Origin: Streptomyces cellostaticus
Lineage (GTDB): Bacteria > Actinomycetota > Actinomycetes > Streptomycetales > Streptomycetaceae
DNA length: 64,000 nt
Direction of reading: 5' to 3'
NCBI RefSeq assembly: GCF_001513965.1
Contig: NZ_KQ948040.1
Coordinates: 53,023 to 117,022 of the forward strand
The position numbers and the translations under genes are program-made. The first letter of the stretch is position 1; every line of letters begins with the position of its first letter. The notes under the pieces were generated by a model, which saw only the letters and a program-made list of their open reading frames with translations, was not told where the DNA came from and ran no database searches. Positions 1 to 9,488 of the stretch are shown here, in pieces.

Positions 1-278
1 GCGGCGAGCAGCTCGACCTCGTAGCCGAGGGCGGCGAGCAACACCCCGAACGCGCCGTTGAGTTCGTAGCAGAAGCCGCCCCGCCGCGCCTCGACCAGCT
101 TGTCCAGCAAGTGCTTCTCGCCCAGCACGATCTCCTCGCCGAGGTGGATCGACAGGTTCTCGAAGGGGACGGTCCGCAGATGGCGCAGGTGCAGTTCGCG
201 CAGCGCCTCGGCGGTGGGCCGCTGCGGGCGCACGGCCCCGATCCGACGGAGATAGGCGTCAATCTGTGCTGCGTTCAT
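1..278 (-). CDS. nat: Arylamine N-acetyltransferase, N-terminal part (cut by the window edge)
   Basis: This is the first 92 codons of an arylamine N-acetyltransferase, a cytosolic enzyme that moves acetyl from acetyl-CoA to aromatic amines or hydrazines, or acts in polyketide amide formation in some actinomycetes. Reading starts at ATG 276-278 (MNAAQIDAYLRRIG). The family signature RGGFCYELNG, with the catalytic Cys of the Cys-His-Asp triad, is present at about residues 66-75, preceded by the usual 'VPFENLSIHLG' segment. The His and Asp lie outside the window, so completeness cannot be judged. Its 471-bp upstream gap (279-749) holds only a diverged repeat. Confidence 0.9.
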   Translation of the reverse strand, partial: MNAAQIDAYLRRIGAVRPQRPTAEALRELHLRHLRTVPFENLSIHLGEEIVLGEKHLLDKLVEARRGGFCYELNGAFGVLLAALGYEVELLA

Positions 279-300
279 ACCCCCAGTCTGTGCCCAGCCC

Positions 301-566
301 TCCCATCCCGACCTGGTCCCTCCCACCCGGCGCTGGATCCGGCTGCGTCCGGGCACCGGTCACCCGGAAGCATGGGCACCAGGCGGGCCTCTGCCCCCTT
401 CATCCCGAGCCGGGTCCGGCCGCCTCCCCTCCCGACCCGGTCCCTACCATCCGGTGCTGGATCCGGCTGCCTCCAGGTGGCACCGGTCGCCCTCGACGGG
501 TACCAGCTGGGCCTCCTCGTCCTTCCTCCCGAACCGGTCCGGCCGCCTCCCGTCCCGACCTGGTCC
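301..566. repeat. Diverged tandem repeat, about 123-bp unit
   Basis: The gap between the nat start and the comEC stop holds two imperfect copies of a unit of about 123 bp. The segment around 301-365 recurs at 425-492 (shared core 'gctggatccggctgc'), and the segment around 399-441 recurs at 522-566 (shared core 'tccggccgcctccc'). The copies differ by scattered substitutions and a few indels. No coding frame explains it. I see no other feature in 279-749. Confidence 0.6.
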
Positions 567-749
567 TGCCGGCTCCCATCCCGCCCCAGTCCGGCCGCCT
601 CTACACCCGAGACCGTGTCCGGTCTCCTCCCGTCCTTGGTTCGGTGTCCGCTGTTCTCTTCTTCCGGTGCTTTGCCCGTCCCTCCTTGTCCGCCGGGGCC
701 GGTCCGCCCCCGTCCGATTGCCCGAAGCCGCCCGCCCGCCTCGCCTGCC

Positions 750-3333
750 TCAGTCCCGGGCCACCCGCACCTCCCCTCTTGCCCCTCCGGTCCCGCCCAC
801 CGCAAGTGCCCCGTCCCGGTCCGTGCGCAGCACCATCGCGCCGCCGGCCCGCAGCGCGGCCACGGTCGCCGGTGCCGGGTGGCCATAGGGGTTGTCGGCG
901 CCGCAGGAGATGAGCGCCACCCGGGGGGCCGCCAGCCGTATCAGCTCCGGGTCCTGATAGGCCGAGCCGTGATGGGCCACCTTCAGGACGTCCACGCCGG
1001 CCAGCTCGGCCGCCACCGGTGACCGCAACAGCTCCTGCTGGGCGGGAGGTTCGAGGTCCCCGAGCAACAGCAGCCGCAGTCCGCCGGACCGTACGAGCAG
1101 GGCGACACTGGCGTCGTTCGGGCCGTCGAGCTCCGGTGCCGGGCCCTGGCCGGGAGGTGGCGCCGCGGGCGGCCACAGCACCCGCCAGGCGAGGGCTCCG
1201 GTGCGCCGTTCCTCCCCGGCTGCGGCCCGGGTGAGCGGGATGTGCCGTTCGGCCGCCTCCCTTCTCACGAACTCGGCCTGGTCCGCCGGTTCTTCGAAAT
1301 CCGTGGTCTCGATCGCGGCCACCGAGCGGCCCCGCAGGACACCGGGCAGGCCCGCGACATGATCGGCATGGAAGTGGGTCAGGACGACCAAGGGGATGCG
1401 AGTGATGCCCAGCTCCCGCAGGCAGTGGTCCACCAGTGTGGGATCGGGTCCCGCGTCCACGACCACCCCTGCTCCCTCGCCGGCTGCCAGCACCGTCGCG
1501 TCGCCCTGGCCTACGTCGCACATCGCGAACCGCCAGCCCGGCGGCGGCCATCCCGTGATGACCCGGGTCAGCGGCGCCGGCCGCACCACCACCAGCAGGA
1601 GCAGTACGCCGAGCACACCGCACCACCAGGGGTGGCGCAGCAGCCGCCGGGCGGCCAGGACCACGGCCACGGTGACCGCCGCGAGCAACAGCGCCCCGGC
1701 CCAGCTCCCCGGCCAGTCCACACCCCCGCCGGGCAGCGCCGCCCCGGTCCGGGCGACCCTGGCGATCCATCCGGTCGGCCAACTCGCTCCCCAGGCCAGT
1801 ACCTTGGCCACCGGCATCGCCACCGGCGCCGTCGCCAGCGCGGCGAATCCCAGCACCGTGGCCGGGGCGACCGCTGCCTCGGCCAGCAGATTGCAGGGCA
1901 CCGCCACCAGGCTCACCCGGGCCGACAGCACCACCACGACCGGCGCGCACACGGCCTGCGCTGCGGCGGCCGCGGCCAGCGCCTCCGCGAACCGGGCCGG
2001 TACCCGGCGCCGCCGCAGCGCCTCGCTCCAGCCGGGCGCCAGCACGAGCAGTGCGCCGGTCGCCAGCACGGAGAGCAGGAAGCCGTAACTGCGCGCCAGC
2101 CACGGGTCGTACAGGACCAGCAGGAGGACGGCCGTGGCCAGTGCCGGAATCAGGGATCTGCGGCGCCCTGTCGCCAGGGCGAGCAGGGCGACCGTGCCGC
2201 AGGCCGCGGCCCGCAGCACGCTGGGGTCGGGTCGGCACACGATCACGAAGCGGCGTGAGCGCTCCCGCGAGCAGCGCGGTCGCTCGCAGCGAGAGCCCCA
2301 GGCGCGGGGCGAGTCCGCGGCGCTCGACGCGCTGGGCCAGACCGGGCGGCCCGATGAGCAGGGCGAGCAGGATCGTGAGGTTGCTGCCGGAGACGGCGAG
2401 CGTGTGTGCCAGGTCCGTCTCCTTGAAGGCCTCGTCCAGTTCGGGTGTGATCCGCGAGGTGTCGCCGACGACCAGTCCGGGAAGCAGCGCCCGGGCGTCC
2501 CCCGGCAGTCCGTCGCTCGCCTCCCGCAGACCGGCCCTGAGCCGGCCCGCGAGCCGCTGCGGCCCGCTCGGCCCTGCGACGACCTCCGGCACCGGTTCGT
2601 TCCGCACACGCAGCACGGCCGCGGTCCGGTCGCCGCCGGTCAGGGAGGGTGCCAGTCGAGCGTGCACCCTCAGCCGCGTGGACGGCAGCAGCCCGAGCCA
2701 GACCGGACGCGCACCGCGTGCGCCGGGCGCGGGAGGCGCGGCGGGCGCGTCTTCGTCGGGGGGCGCCCGTGGCGCCGGAACCTCGGCGTCGACGACCAGC
2801 AGCACAGGGCTCCGCGTGCGCACACCCGTCCCGTCGCCCTCCTCCACGCGCCGTACCTCCGCCCGGGCCAGCACCGCCGTCGGCGCCGCGTGATCACCCC
2901 GCACCCGGGGCCTGCTCAGCCAGGGATCGCCGGTCAGCTCGACCTCGGCGGTCACGGTGGCGAACCGGCGGGCCAGCTCGGGCACCGGCCCGCGCCGTAC
3001 GTCCGCCCCGTGCAGCCCCGCCGAGGCAGCAGCTGCGGCGACGCAGAGCAGCACGGCGGCGACCGGGGCGCGGAGCCGGCCGAGCCGAGTCCGCGACCGC
3101 CCCCGCCACCACGCCGACAGCACAGCGGCTCCGGCGACCAGGCAGACGACCGCGATGCCGGCGCTCCAGCCCGGCGCGGCGTCCACGGCCAGCGCCGCCG
3201 TCCCCCAGGCCGCGAGCGCCGGCGGCACCAGACGCAGGTCGGCCGGGGTCGGTGGCCGCTGGTCGGCGGGACTGTTCCCGGCCGCACCGGCTGCCCCGCG
3301 CCGCGACGGCTCGCGATCCGGTGCGCCTCTCAT
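750..3333 (-). pseudogene. comEC: ComEC/Rec2-family DNA uptake channel, split by one frameshift
   Basis: ComEC is the inner-membrane channel that passes single-stranded DNA into the cytoplasm. The N-terminal half is read from ATG 3333: two or three hydrophobic helices, an OB-like soluble part, then 'EAFKETDLAHTLAVSGSNL', typical of the Competence domain. After 'TALLAGALT' at about 2255 the reading must move to another frame, which continues 'FVIVCRPDPSVLRAA' through the remaining membrane helices into a C-terminal metallo-beta-lactamase domain (LTHFHADHVAGL, then VAHHGSAY) and stops at 750. The join needs a +1 shift (one extra base or two missing). The start overlaps the stop of comEA by ATGA, so the two are translationally coupled. 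Both halves are otherwise well conserved, so a recent mutation or a base error is likely. Confidence 0.85.
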
Positions 3334-4508
3334 GGCCGCACCAGACTGCGCAGGTCGGAGAAGCGGCGGTCGCCGATGCCGTTGACCTGGCGCAGTTCGT
3401 CTACCGAGCGGAAACCGCCGTGCCGGGTGCGGTAGTCGATGATGTGCTGGGCCAGCACCGGGCCGACTCCGGGCAGGGTGTCGAGCTGGTCCGCGGTCGC
3501 CGTGTTGAGGGAGACCGGGGCGGCGGGTCCCGCCCCGTTGCCCGGCCCGGGCGGAGCTGCCGCCACCCCTGGGGGTGCGCCGACCAGGACCTGCTCGCCG
3601 TCCACCAGGAAACGGGCCCGGTTGAGCCCGTCGGTGCTCACGCCCGGCCGTACTCCGCCCGCCGCGCGCAGGGCGTCGGCCACGCGGGAACCGGCCGGTA
3701 ACCGCCGGATCCCCGGCTTGCGGACCTTGCCGCCGATGTCCACGACGATCTGGCCGGCCGCGGTCGCCGCTGCGCCGGCGGAACCGCGGGACTTCGCCTC
3801 ATCGCCCTTCTTGGCATACGGCGCTTGCGCGCGCACCACTTGAGGAGCGCTCACGGGCTGCGTCCGGCCGGCCCAGAAGTGCTGGACGGCGAAGGCGACG
3901 GCTGCCACGAGTACCACGGCGAGCGCAACCACTCCCCGCCGCTCCACCCCGCATCGCACCTGCAACCACACCGGCAACCGCTCCCGCAGAGCAAGCCCGG
4001 CCCGCTCCCGCAGGCCCGGTACGAGAGGCTTCGCGGGCTCCGAATGGCCCGCTGGACCTGCCAGTTGCTCCTCGGCGGCCCGGGTCGGGGGCCCGGGCTC
4101 CATGGACGGCGCGCGTGCCTCGCCCGGTCCGGGCGGCGTCGTGCTCGCCGTACTCAGCCGGGGCGCCGCCCACGACAACGTCGGCGTACGTAACCTGGGC
4201 GCCGCCCCCGTGGCCGCCGCTGTACGCAACCCGGGCGCCGCTCCCGTCACGGTCGCCGTACGCGCGGGAGTCGGCCCGTCCGGCGGGGCGTTCCCCGACT
4301 CGCGCCATTGCACGGCCCGTTCGCCGAAGAGGAGTTCCGCGCGGCGGCGCAGTTCCTCCGCCGGGGCGGGCGCCCGGTGGCGGGCCCGGCCGCGGTCGGT
4401 GGAGCGCCGGCGGATGCGGCCGTCGGAGGCGGGGCCACGCCCGGGCCCGCTGGTCGGGGTGGCTGTGCGTGAACGTGATCGAAGTGCCATGCGACGAGGA
4501 TGAGGCAT
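3330..4508 (-). CDS. comEA: ComEA-type helix-hairpin-helix DNA-binding protein
   Basis: This 392-residue protein resembles ComEA, the membrane-anchored DNA receptor that hands DNA to ComEC. It has a long low-complexity Pro/Arg/Ala N-terminus (about 1-190), one membrane helix (VVALAVVLVAAVAFAVQHFW), a SLBB-like segment (IVVDIGGKVRKPGIRRLPAG) and a C-terminal double helix-hairpin-helix (SLNTATADQLDTLPGVG, then VNGIGDRRFSDLRSLV). Its stop overlaps the comEC start (ATGA). ATG 4490 is an alternative start six codons in; neither has a strong ribosome site. Streptomyces are not generally known to be naturally competent, so the pair's role here is unclear. Confidence 0.85.
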   Translation of the reverse strand: MPHPRRMALRSRSRTATPTSGPGRGPASDGRIRRRSTDRGRARHRAPAPAEELRRRAELLFGERAVQWRESGNAPPDGPTPARTATVTGAAPGLRTAAATGAAPRLRTPTLSWAAPRLSTASTTPPGPGEARAPSMEPGPPTRAAEEQLAGPAGHSEPAKPLVPGLRERAGLALRERLPVWLQVRCGVERRGVVALAVVLVAAVAFAVQHFWAGRTQPVSAPQVVRAQAPYAKKGDEAKSRGSAGAAATAAGQIVVDIGGKVRKPGIRRLPAGSRVADALRAAGGVRPGVSTDGLNRARFLVDGEQVLVGAPPGVAAAPPGPGNGAGPAAPVSLNTATADQLDTLPGVGPVLAQHIIDYRTRHGGFRSVDELRQVNGIGDRRFSDLRSLVRP

Positions 4509-4609
4509 CTCGCCACTTCGCGATGATCTTGGTCAATTCCCGGGGATTACCGGCTAGTTGTGGAAAACTCCACCACTCACACGGGTGAGGGCGGGCCGAG
4601 GATCCGGCG

Positions 4610-5455
4610 TCAGCGCGGCGAGACGACCGCTCCCAGCAGCCCGGGCCCGGTGTGCGCCCCGATCACCGCGCCGACCTCGCTCACATGCAGGTCGGCCAGT
4701 CCGGGCACCCGGGCCCGCAGCCGGTCGGCGAGGGCGGAGGCCCGGTCGGGGGCGGCGAGGTGGTGCACGGCGATGTCGACCTCGGCACTGCCCGCCCGGT
4801 CGGCTGCGATCTCTTCGAGGCGGGCGATCGCCTTGGACGCCGTACGGACCTTTTCGAGGAGTTCGATACGGCCGCCGTCCAACTGGAGCAGCGGTTTGAC
4901 GGCCAGCGCGGAACCGAGCAGGGCCTGTGCTGCGCCGATGCGGCCGCCACGGCGCAGATAGTCGAGCGTGTCGACGTAGAAGTAGGCAGATGTACCCGCG
5001 GCCCGCTTCTCGGCGGCCGTCACGGCCTCGTCCACCGTGCCGCCGGCCTCCGCCGCCTCGGCCGCGGCGAGCGCGCAGAAGCCCAGGGCCATCGCGACCA
5101 TCCCGGTGTCCACCACCCGCACCGGCACCGGTGCCTCGCGCGCCGCGAGGACCGCGGCGTCGTAGGTGCCGGACAGCTCGGCGGACAGGTGCAGGGAGAC
5201 GATGCCGCTCGCCCCTGACTCGGCGACCCTGCGGTAGGTCTCCGCGAACATCTGAGGGCTGGGGCGGGAGGTGGTGACCGGCCGCCGCTTCTGCAGCGCC
5301 TGGGCCAGGGAACGGGTCGAGATCTCCGTACCCTCTTCGAGCACCTGGTCGCCCAGGACCACGGTCAGGGGCACCGCTGTGATGCCGTGGCGCTCCATCG
5401 TCCGCGGCGGCAGGTAGGCCGTTGAATCGGTGACGATCGCGACATGGCGGGACAT
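4610..5455 (-). CDS. DegV family fatty-acid-binding protein
   Basis: This 281-residue protein matches the DegV family along its whole length, with the N-terminal 'VAIVTDSTAYLP', the 'TSRPSPQMF' loop and 'SLHLSAELSGTYDAA'. DegV/FakB proteins bind a fatty acid and can present it to a fatty-acid kinase. Which lipid is bound here cannot be read from the sequence, and no FakA-like kinase gene is nearby. It ends at TGA 4610 and is separated from comEA by about 100 bp. Confidence 0.9.
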   Translation of the reverse strand: MSRHVAIVTDSTAYLPPRTMERHGITAVPLTVVLGDQVLEEGTEISTRSLAQALQKRRPVTTSRPSPQMFAETYRRVAESGASGIVSLHLSAELSGTYDAAVLAAREAPVPVRVVDTGMVAMALGFCALAAAEAAEAGGTVDEAVTAAEKRAAGTSAYFYVDTLDYLRRGGRIGAAQALLGSALAVKPLLQLDGGRIELLEKVRTASKAIARLEEIAADRAGSAEVDIAVHHLAAPDRASALADRLRARVPGLADLHVSEVGAVIGAHTGPGLLGAVVSPR

Positions 5456-5527
5456 GAGCTGGAGGTTACCTGCCGTAGTGCCCGTGCGGCAGCCCGGCCC
5501 CTGCCCTCCGGGCCGGGAGCGGACCGG

Positions 5528-6268
5528 TCATGTGGTGCTCTCGGGGCGCGGCTTCTTCTGCCAGGGGTAGGCCTGGCTCCGCCTCGGCGGGGTGATCTCC
5601 GGGGTCGTCGGCTCCTCGGCCGGGCGGGACCCGGGTGTCGGTGGCCAGGTCTGCTGCTGCGCTGCCGGGTCGTCGGCGGCGGCCGGGGCGTCGGGCCACG
5701 GCGCGGGCTCCGGCCCGGGTTCGGTCTGCGTCCAGTGCCGCAGGGCCCCTGCCTCGACGTCGATCTGGGCGCTGAGCGTGTCCAGGTCGTCGTCGGCGAA
5801 GCGGCGGGCCCGGTCGCGGGCGGCCCAGCGCAGCGAGTCCGCGGACTTGGTGATGCGCTCGGTGCGGTGGCGCAGCTCGGGCAGCCGCGCGACGAGCGTG
5901 GCCCGGTCCGGCTCGGACTCCAAGCGTTTGAGCTCGGCGTCCAGTTCGTGCCCGTGTGCGCTGAGCCGCTCGAAGAGGCCGACGGACTCCTTCAGCGACT
6001 CGTCCTCTGCCGTGCCCGCGTACAGCGCGTCCTGAGTGGCGCGCATCGAGGTGCGCAGTGTCAGGCGCAGCTGGGCGATCTCACCGGCCGGGCCGGGCTG
6101 GGCGAAGGACTTGGCGCGCAGGGTGTGGTCCTCGACTGTGCGGCGGGCCTGCGCGATCGTACGGTCCACGCCGCGCTTGGCGGCACCGACCGCCTTGACC
6201 GTGGCGTACGCGCCGAGGCCGATGAAGATCAGGAAGAGCAGGGCGAACACGGTGATCACAGTTGCCAT
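5528..6268 (-). CDS. Membrane-anchored coiled-coil protein, unknown function
   Basis: I do not recognise this 246-residue protein. ATG 6268 (MATVITVFALLFLIFIGLGAY) is preferred because an AGGAG site lies about 8 nt upstream. It begins with one hydrophobic helix, continues as a charged, mostly helical region rich in Arg, Leu and Glu (about 30-165), and ends in a Pro/Ala/Gln tail. The layout suggests an N-terminally anchored cytoplasmic protein. It is convergent with nothing and lies between the degV and leuS genes. Confidence 0.7.
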   Translation of the reverse strand: MATVITVFALLFLIFIGLGAYATVKAVGAAKRGVDRTIAQARRTVEDHTLRAKSFAQPGPAGEIAQLRLTLRTSMRATQDALYAGTAEDESLKESVGLFERLSAHGHELDAELKRLESEPDRATLVARLPELRHRTERITKSADSLRWAARDRARRFADDDLDTLSAQIDVEAGALRHWTQTEPGPEPAPWPDAPAAADDPAAQQQTWPPTPGSRPAEEPTTPEITPPRRSQAYPWQKKPRPESTT

Positions 6269-6436
6269 GACGCTGCTCCTCAAGCCGATGCTGCACTACC
6301 CGCCGCGCTCTCCACAGTAAACGCGGCGGGCAGGCCCGGAGTTCCAGAAAAACCCCGAACCTGCCCGTAGGGGACTACCCCGACGCCAGGTGCACCCGGC
6401 TTCCTGTGTCACACAGGAACTGTCCTGCGTGAACTG

Positions 6437-9310
6437 TCACGCGGGAACGATGTTCACCAGCTTCGGCGCCCGCACGATCACCTTGCGGATGCCCGCGCCG
6501 TCCAGCGCCGCGACGACCTTCTCGTCGGACAGCGCCACCTTCTCCAGCTCCTCCTCGGAGATGGCCGGCGACACCTCCAGCCGGGCCTTGACCTTGCCCT
6601 TGATCTGCACGACGCAGGTCACGGTCTCGTCCACCACGTACTGCGGGTCGGCGACCGGGAAGTCCTGGTGGACGACCGAGTCGGTGTGGCCCAGCTTGCG
6701 CCACAGCTCCTCGGCGATGTGCGGGGCCAGCGGGGCGACCATCAGCACCAGCGGCTCGGCGACCGCATGCGGCACCGCGCCACCGGCCTTCGTCAGGTGG
6801 TTGTTCAGCTCGGTGACCTTGGCGATGGCGGTGTTGAAGCGCAGGCCTTCCAGGTCCTGGCGCACGCCGTCGATCGCCTTGTGCAGGGCGCGCAGCGTCT
6901 CCTCGTCGGGCTCGGCGTCGGTGACGGTGACCTCGCCGGTGTTCTCGTCGACGATGTTGCGCCACAGCCGCTGCAGCAGCCGGAACTGGCCGACCACCGC
7001 GCGCGTGTCCCACGGCCGGGAGACGTCCAGCGGGCCCATCGCCATCTCGTACAGGCGCAGCGTGTCGGCACCGTACTCGGCGGCGATCTCGTCCGGAGTC
7101 ACCGCGTTCTTCAGGGACTTGCCCATCTTGCCCAGCAGGCGGGTGACCTTCTCGCCCTGGAAGTAGTAGGCGCCGTCGCGCTCCTCCACCTCGGCGGCCG
7201 GCACCGCGATGCCTCGGCTGTCGCGGTAGACGTAGGCCTGGATCATGCCCTGGTTGAACAGCTTGTGGAACGGCTCCGGGGAGGAGACGTGCCCCAGGTC
7301 GTACAGGACCTTGGACCAGAAGCGCGCGTACAGCAGGTGCAGCACGGCGTGTTCGGCACCGCCGACGTACAGGTCGACGCCGCCGTGCGGCTGGCCCTCG
7401 CGCGGGCCCATCCAGTACTGCTCGATCTCGGGGTCGACCAGCTTCTCGCTGTTGTGCGGGTCCAGGTAGCGCAGCTCGTACCAGCAGGAACCGGCCCAGT
7501 TGGGCATGGTGTTGGTCTCGCGGCGGTACTTCTTCGGCCCGTCGCCCAGGTCCAGGGTGACGTTGACCCACTCCTCGTTACGCGACAGGGGGGTCTCGGG
7601 CTGGGTGTTCGCGTCGTCCGGGTCGAAGGTGCGGGGGCTGTAGTCCTCGACCTCCGGCAGTTCCAGCGGCAGCATCGACTCGGGCAGCGCGTGGGCGACG
7701 CCGTCCTCGTCGTAGACGATCGGGAAGGGCTCGCCCCAGTAGCGCTGGCGGCTGAACAGCCAGTCGCGCAGGCGGAAGTTGACGGTGCCCTCGCCGATGC
7801 CCTTGCCTTGCAGCCACTCGGTGATGCGGGCCTTGGCCTCGGCGACGCCCAGGCCGTCCAGCGAGATCTCGTCGTTGGCGGAGTTGATGATCTTCGCGTC
7901 GTACGACCCGAAGGCGTCTTCCCACGTCGACGTGTCCGTGCCGCGGCCGTCGGTCGGCTCGACGATGCAGTGGATCGGCAGCTCGAAGGCGCGCGCGAAC
8001 TCGAAGTCGCGCTGGTCGCCCGCCGGGACGGCCATGATCGCGCCGGTGCCGTAGCCCATCAGGACGTAGTCGGCGATGAAGACGGGGACCTGGTCGCCGT
8101 TGACCGGGTTGGTCGCGTACGCGCCGATGAAGACACCGGTCTTGTCCTTGGCCTCGGCCTGCCGCTCGACGTCGGACTTCGAGGCGGCCTGCGCGCGGTA
8201 GGCGGCGACGGCATCGGCCGGGGTCGCGTGGCCGCCGGTCCACACCTCGTGGGTGCCCTCGGGCCAGGCGTCCGGGGTGAACTTCTCGACCAGCGGGTGC
8301 TCGGGAGCCAGCACCATGTAGGTGGCGCCGAACAGGGTGTCCGGGCGCGTGGTGAAGACCGTGATGCGCTCGCCGTCGATCGGGAAGTCGACGCGGGCGC
8401 CCTCGCTGCGGCCGATCCAGTTGCGCTGCTGCAGCTTGATGGCCTCGGGCCAGTCCAGCTCCTCCAGGTCCTCCAGCAGCCGGTCCGCGTAGGCGGTGAT
8501 GCGCATGTTCCACTGGCGCAGCTTGGCCTTGAAGACCGGGTAGTTGCCGCGCTCGGAGCGGCCGTCGGCGGTGACCTCCTCGTTGGCCAGCACGGTGCCC
8601 AGGCCGGGGCACCAGTTGACCGGCGCGTCGGAGGCGTAGGCCAGGCGGTACTCGCTCAGGACGTCGGCGCGCTCGCTGCCGCTCAGCTCGCTCCACGCGC
8701 GCGTGGTGCCCGGGACCGGGCGCGCACCGGACTCGAACCGGGCGATCAGCTCGGAGATCGGACGGGCCGTCCCGGCCTCGTCGTCGTACCAGGAATTGAA
8801 GATCTGCAGGAAGATCCACTGGGTCCACTTGTAGTAGTCCGGGTCGATCGTGGCGAACGACCGGCGCTTGTCGTGGCCCAGGCCCAGCCGGCGCAGCTGG
8901 GACTTCATGTTCTCGATGTTGGCCTCGGTGGACACGCGGGGGTGCGTGCCGGTCTGCACGGCATACTGCTCGGCGGGCAGGCCGAAGGCGTCGAAGCCCA
9001 GGGTGTGCAGGACGTTGTGGCCGGTCATGCGCTGGAACCGGGCGTAGACGTCGGTGGCGATGTAGCCCAGCGGGTGGCCGACGTGCAGGCCCGCACCCGA
9101 GGGGTACGGGAACATGTCCATGATGAACTTCTTGGGCTTCGCGACCAGCTCCGGGTCTCCGGCCAGGTCACCCTTCGGGTTCGGCGCCGCGTAGGTGCCG
9201 TCGGCATCCCAGAAGTCCTGCCAGCGTGCCTCGACCTCGGCTGCCACGGCGGCCGTGTAGCGGTGCGGCGCGGCCACCTCGGTGGTGGCAGCGGGGTTCG
9301 TCTCGCTCAT
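6437..9310 (-). CDS. leuS: Leucyl-tRNA synthetase
   Basis: Class I aminoacyl-tRNA synthetase that charges tRNA-Leu. The start at ATG 9310 (MSETNPAATTEV) gives 957 residues; an in-frame extension to 9355 runs back into the leader. Seen in order: the HIGH-type motif HVGH (about 73-76, within FPYPSGAGLHVGHPLGY), an inserted editing domain with TTRPDTLFGAT, the tryptophan-rich 'NWAGSCWYELRYL' region, KMGKS as the KMSKS signature (about 727), and the anticodon-binding C-terminus ending VIVRAPKLVNIVPA. Transcription probably passes through the attenuator at 9366-9476, which would couple expression to leucyl-tRNA supply. Confidence 0.98.
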   Translation of the reverse strand: MSETNPAATTEVAAPHRYTAAVAAEVEARWQDFWDADGTYAAPNPKGDLAGDPELVAKPKKFIMDMFPYPSGAGLHVGHPLGYIATDVYARFQRMTGHNVLHTLGFDAFGLPAEQYAVQTGTHPRVSTEANIENMKSQLRRLGLGHDKRRSFATIDPDYYKWTQWIFLQIFNSWYDDEAGTARPISELIARFESGARPVPGTTRAWSELSGSERADVLSEYRLAYASDAPVNWCPGLGTVLANEEVTADGRSERGNYPVFKAKLRQWNMRITAYADRLLEDLEELDWPEAIKLQQRNWIGRSEGARVDFPIDGERITVFTTRPDTLFGATYMVLAPEHPLVEKFTPDAWPEGTHEVWTGGHATPADAVAAYRAQAASKSDVERQAEAKDKTGVFIGAYATNPVNGDQVPVFIADYVLMGYGTGAIMAVPAGDQRDFEFARAFELPIHCIVEPTDGRGTDTSTWEDAFGSYDAKIINSANDEISLDGLGVAEAKARITEWLQGKGIGEGTVNFRLRDWLFSRQRYWGEPFPIVYDEDGVAHALPESMLPLELPEVEDYSPRTFDPDDANTQPETPLSRNEEWVNVTLDLGDGPKKYRRETNTMPNWAGSCWYELRYLDPHNSEKLVDPEIEQYWMGPREGQPHGGVDLYVGGAEHAVLHLLYARFWSKVLYDLGHVSSPEPFHKLFNQGMIQAYVYRDSRGIAVPAAEVEERDGAYYFQGEKVTRLLGKMGKSLKNAVTPDEIAAEYGADTLRLYEMAMGPLDVSRPWDTRAVVGQFRLLQRLWRNIVDENTGEVTVTDAEPDEETLRALHKAIDGVRQDLEGLRFNTAIAKVTELNNHLTKAGGAVPHAVAEPLVLMVAPLAPHIAEELWRKLGHTDSVVHQDFPVADPQYVVDETVTCVVQIKGKVKARLEVSPAISEEELEKVALSDEKVVAALDGAGIRKVIVRAPKLVNIVPA

Positions 9311-9365
9311 GATCCTCAAAGCTCCATCGATCGTCTCTGCCTGCGGCTGTGACATTCAAGAAACG

Positions 9366-9390
9366 AAAAATCCCCTCGCACAGGAGGGGA
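9366..9390 (-). terminator. Intrinsic terminator in the leuS leader (candidate attenuator)
   Basis: On the minus strand a 7-bp stem (TCCCCTC / GAGGGGA, 9384-9390 with 9371-9377) with a 6-nt loop is followed at once by TTTTT (9366-9370). It lies between the leader mini-ORF and the leuS start, so it can stop transcription before leuS. An upstream hairpin CCGACC/GGTCGG could act as the pause or competing structure; I could not settle the antiterminator pairing by hand. Confidence 0.8.
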
Positions 9391-9437
9391 CGCCGCGCCG
9401 ATGCCGACCACACGGCTCGACCGGGGGTCGGTACTGA

Positions 9438-9476
9438 TCAGCGCGGCCCGCTAAGCAGAAGGCGTACGGCACGCAT
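9438..9476 (-). CDS. leuS leader peptide (12 residues, three consecutive Leu codons)
   Basis: ATG 9474-9476 opens a 12-codon frame encoding MRAVRLLLSGPR, then TGA. The Leu codons are CTT-CTG-CTT; CTT is rare in this GC-rich codon usage. No ribosome site precedes it, but TACCCT sits 6 nt upstream of the A of ATG, as in leaderless Streptomyces mRNAs. With the terminator 48 nt further on, the arrangement matches ribosome-mediated attenuation: a ribosome stalled at the Leu codons when Leu-tRNA is short would favour read-through into leuS. Confidence 0.65.
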   Translation of the reverse strand: MRAVRLLLSGPR

Positions 9477-9482
9477 GGCGCT

Positions 9483-9488
9483 AGGGTA
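9483..9488 (-). promoter_or_regulatory. Candidate -10 element for leaderless leuS leader transcript
   Basis: TACCCT on the minus strand fits the TAnnnT -10 consensus and places the transcription start on or next to the A of the leader-peptide ATG (9476). No convincing -35 was found at 17-18 bp. Confidence 0.45.

Noticed and set aside
2240..2270. Programmed +1 frameshift in comEC
   Set aside because: No slippery codon, stop or stimulatory structure of known type is seen at the junction; mutation or error is simpler.
6668..9352. 894-codon plus-strand frame
   Set aside because: Exact antisense of leuS, low-complexity Val/Gly/Ala/Leu product.
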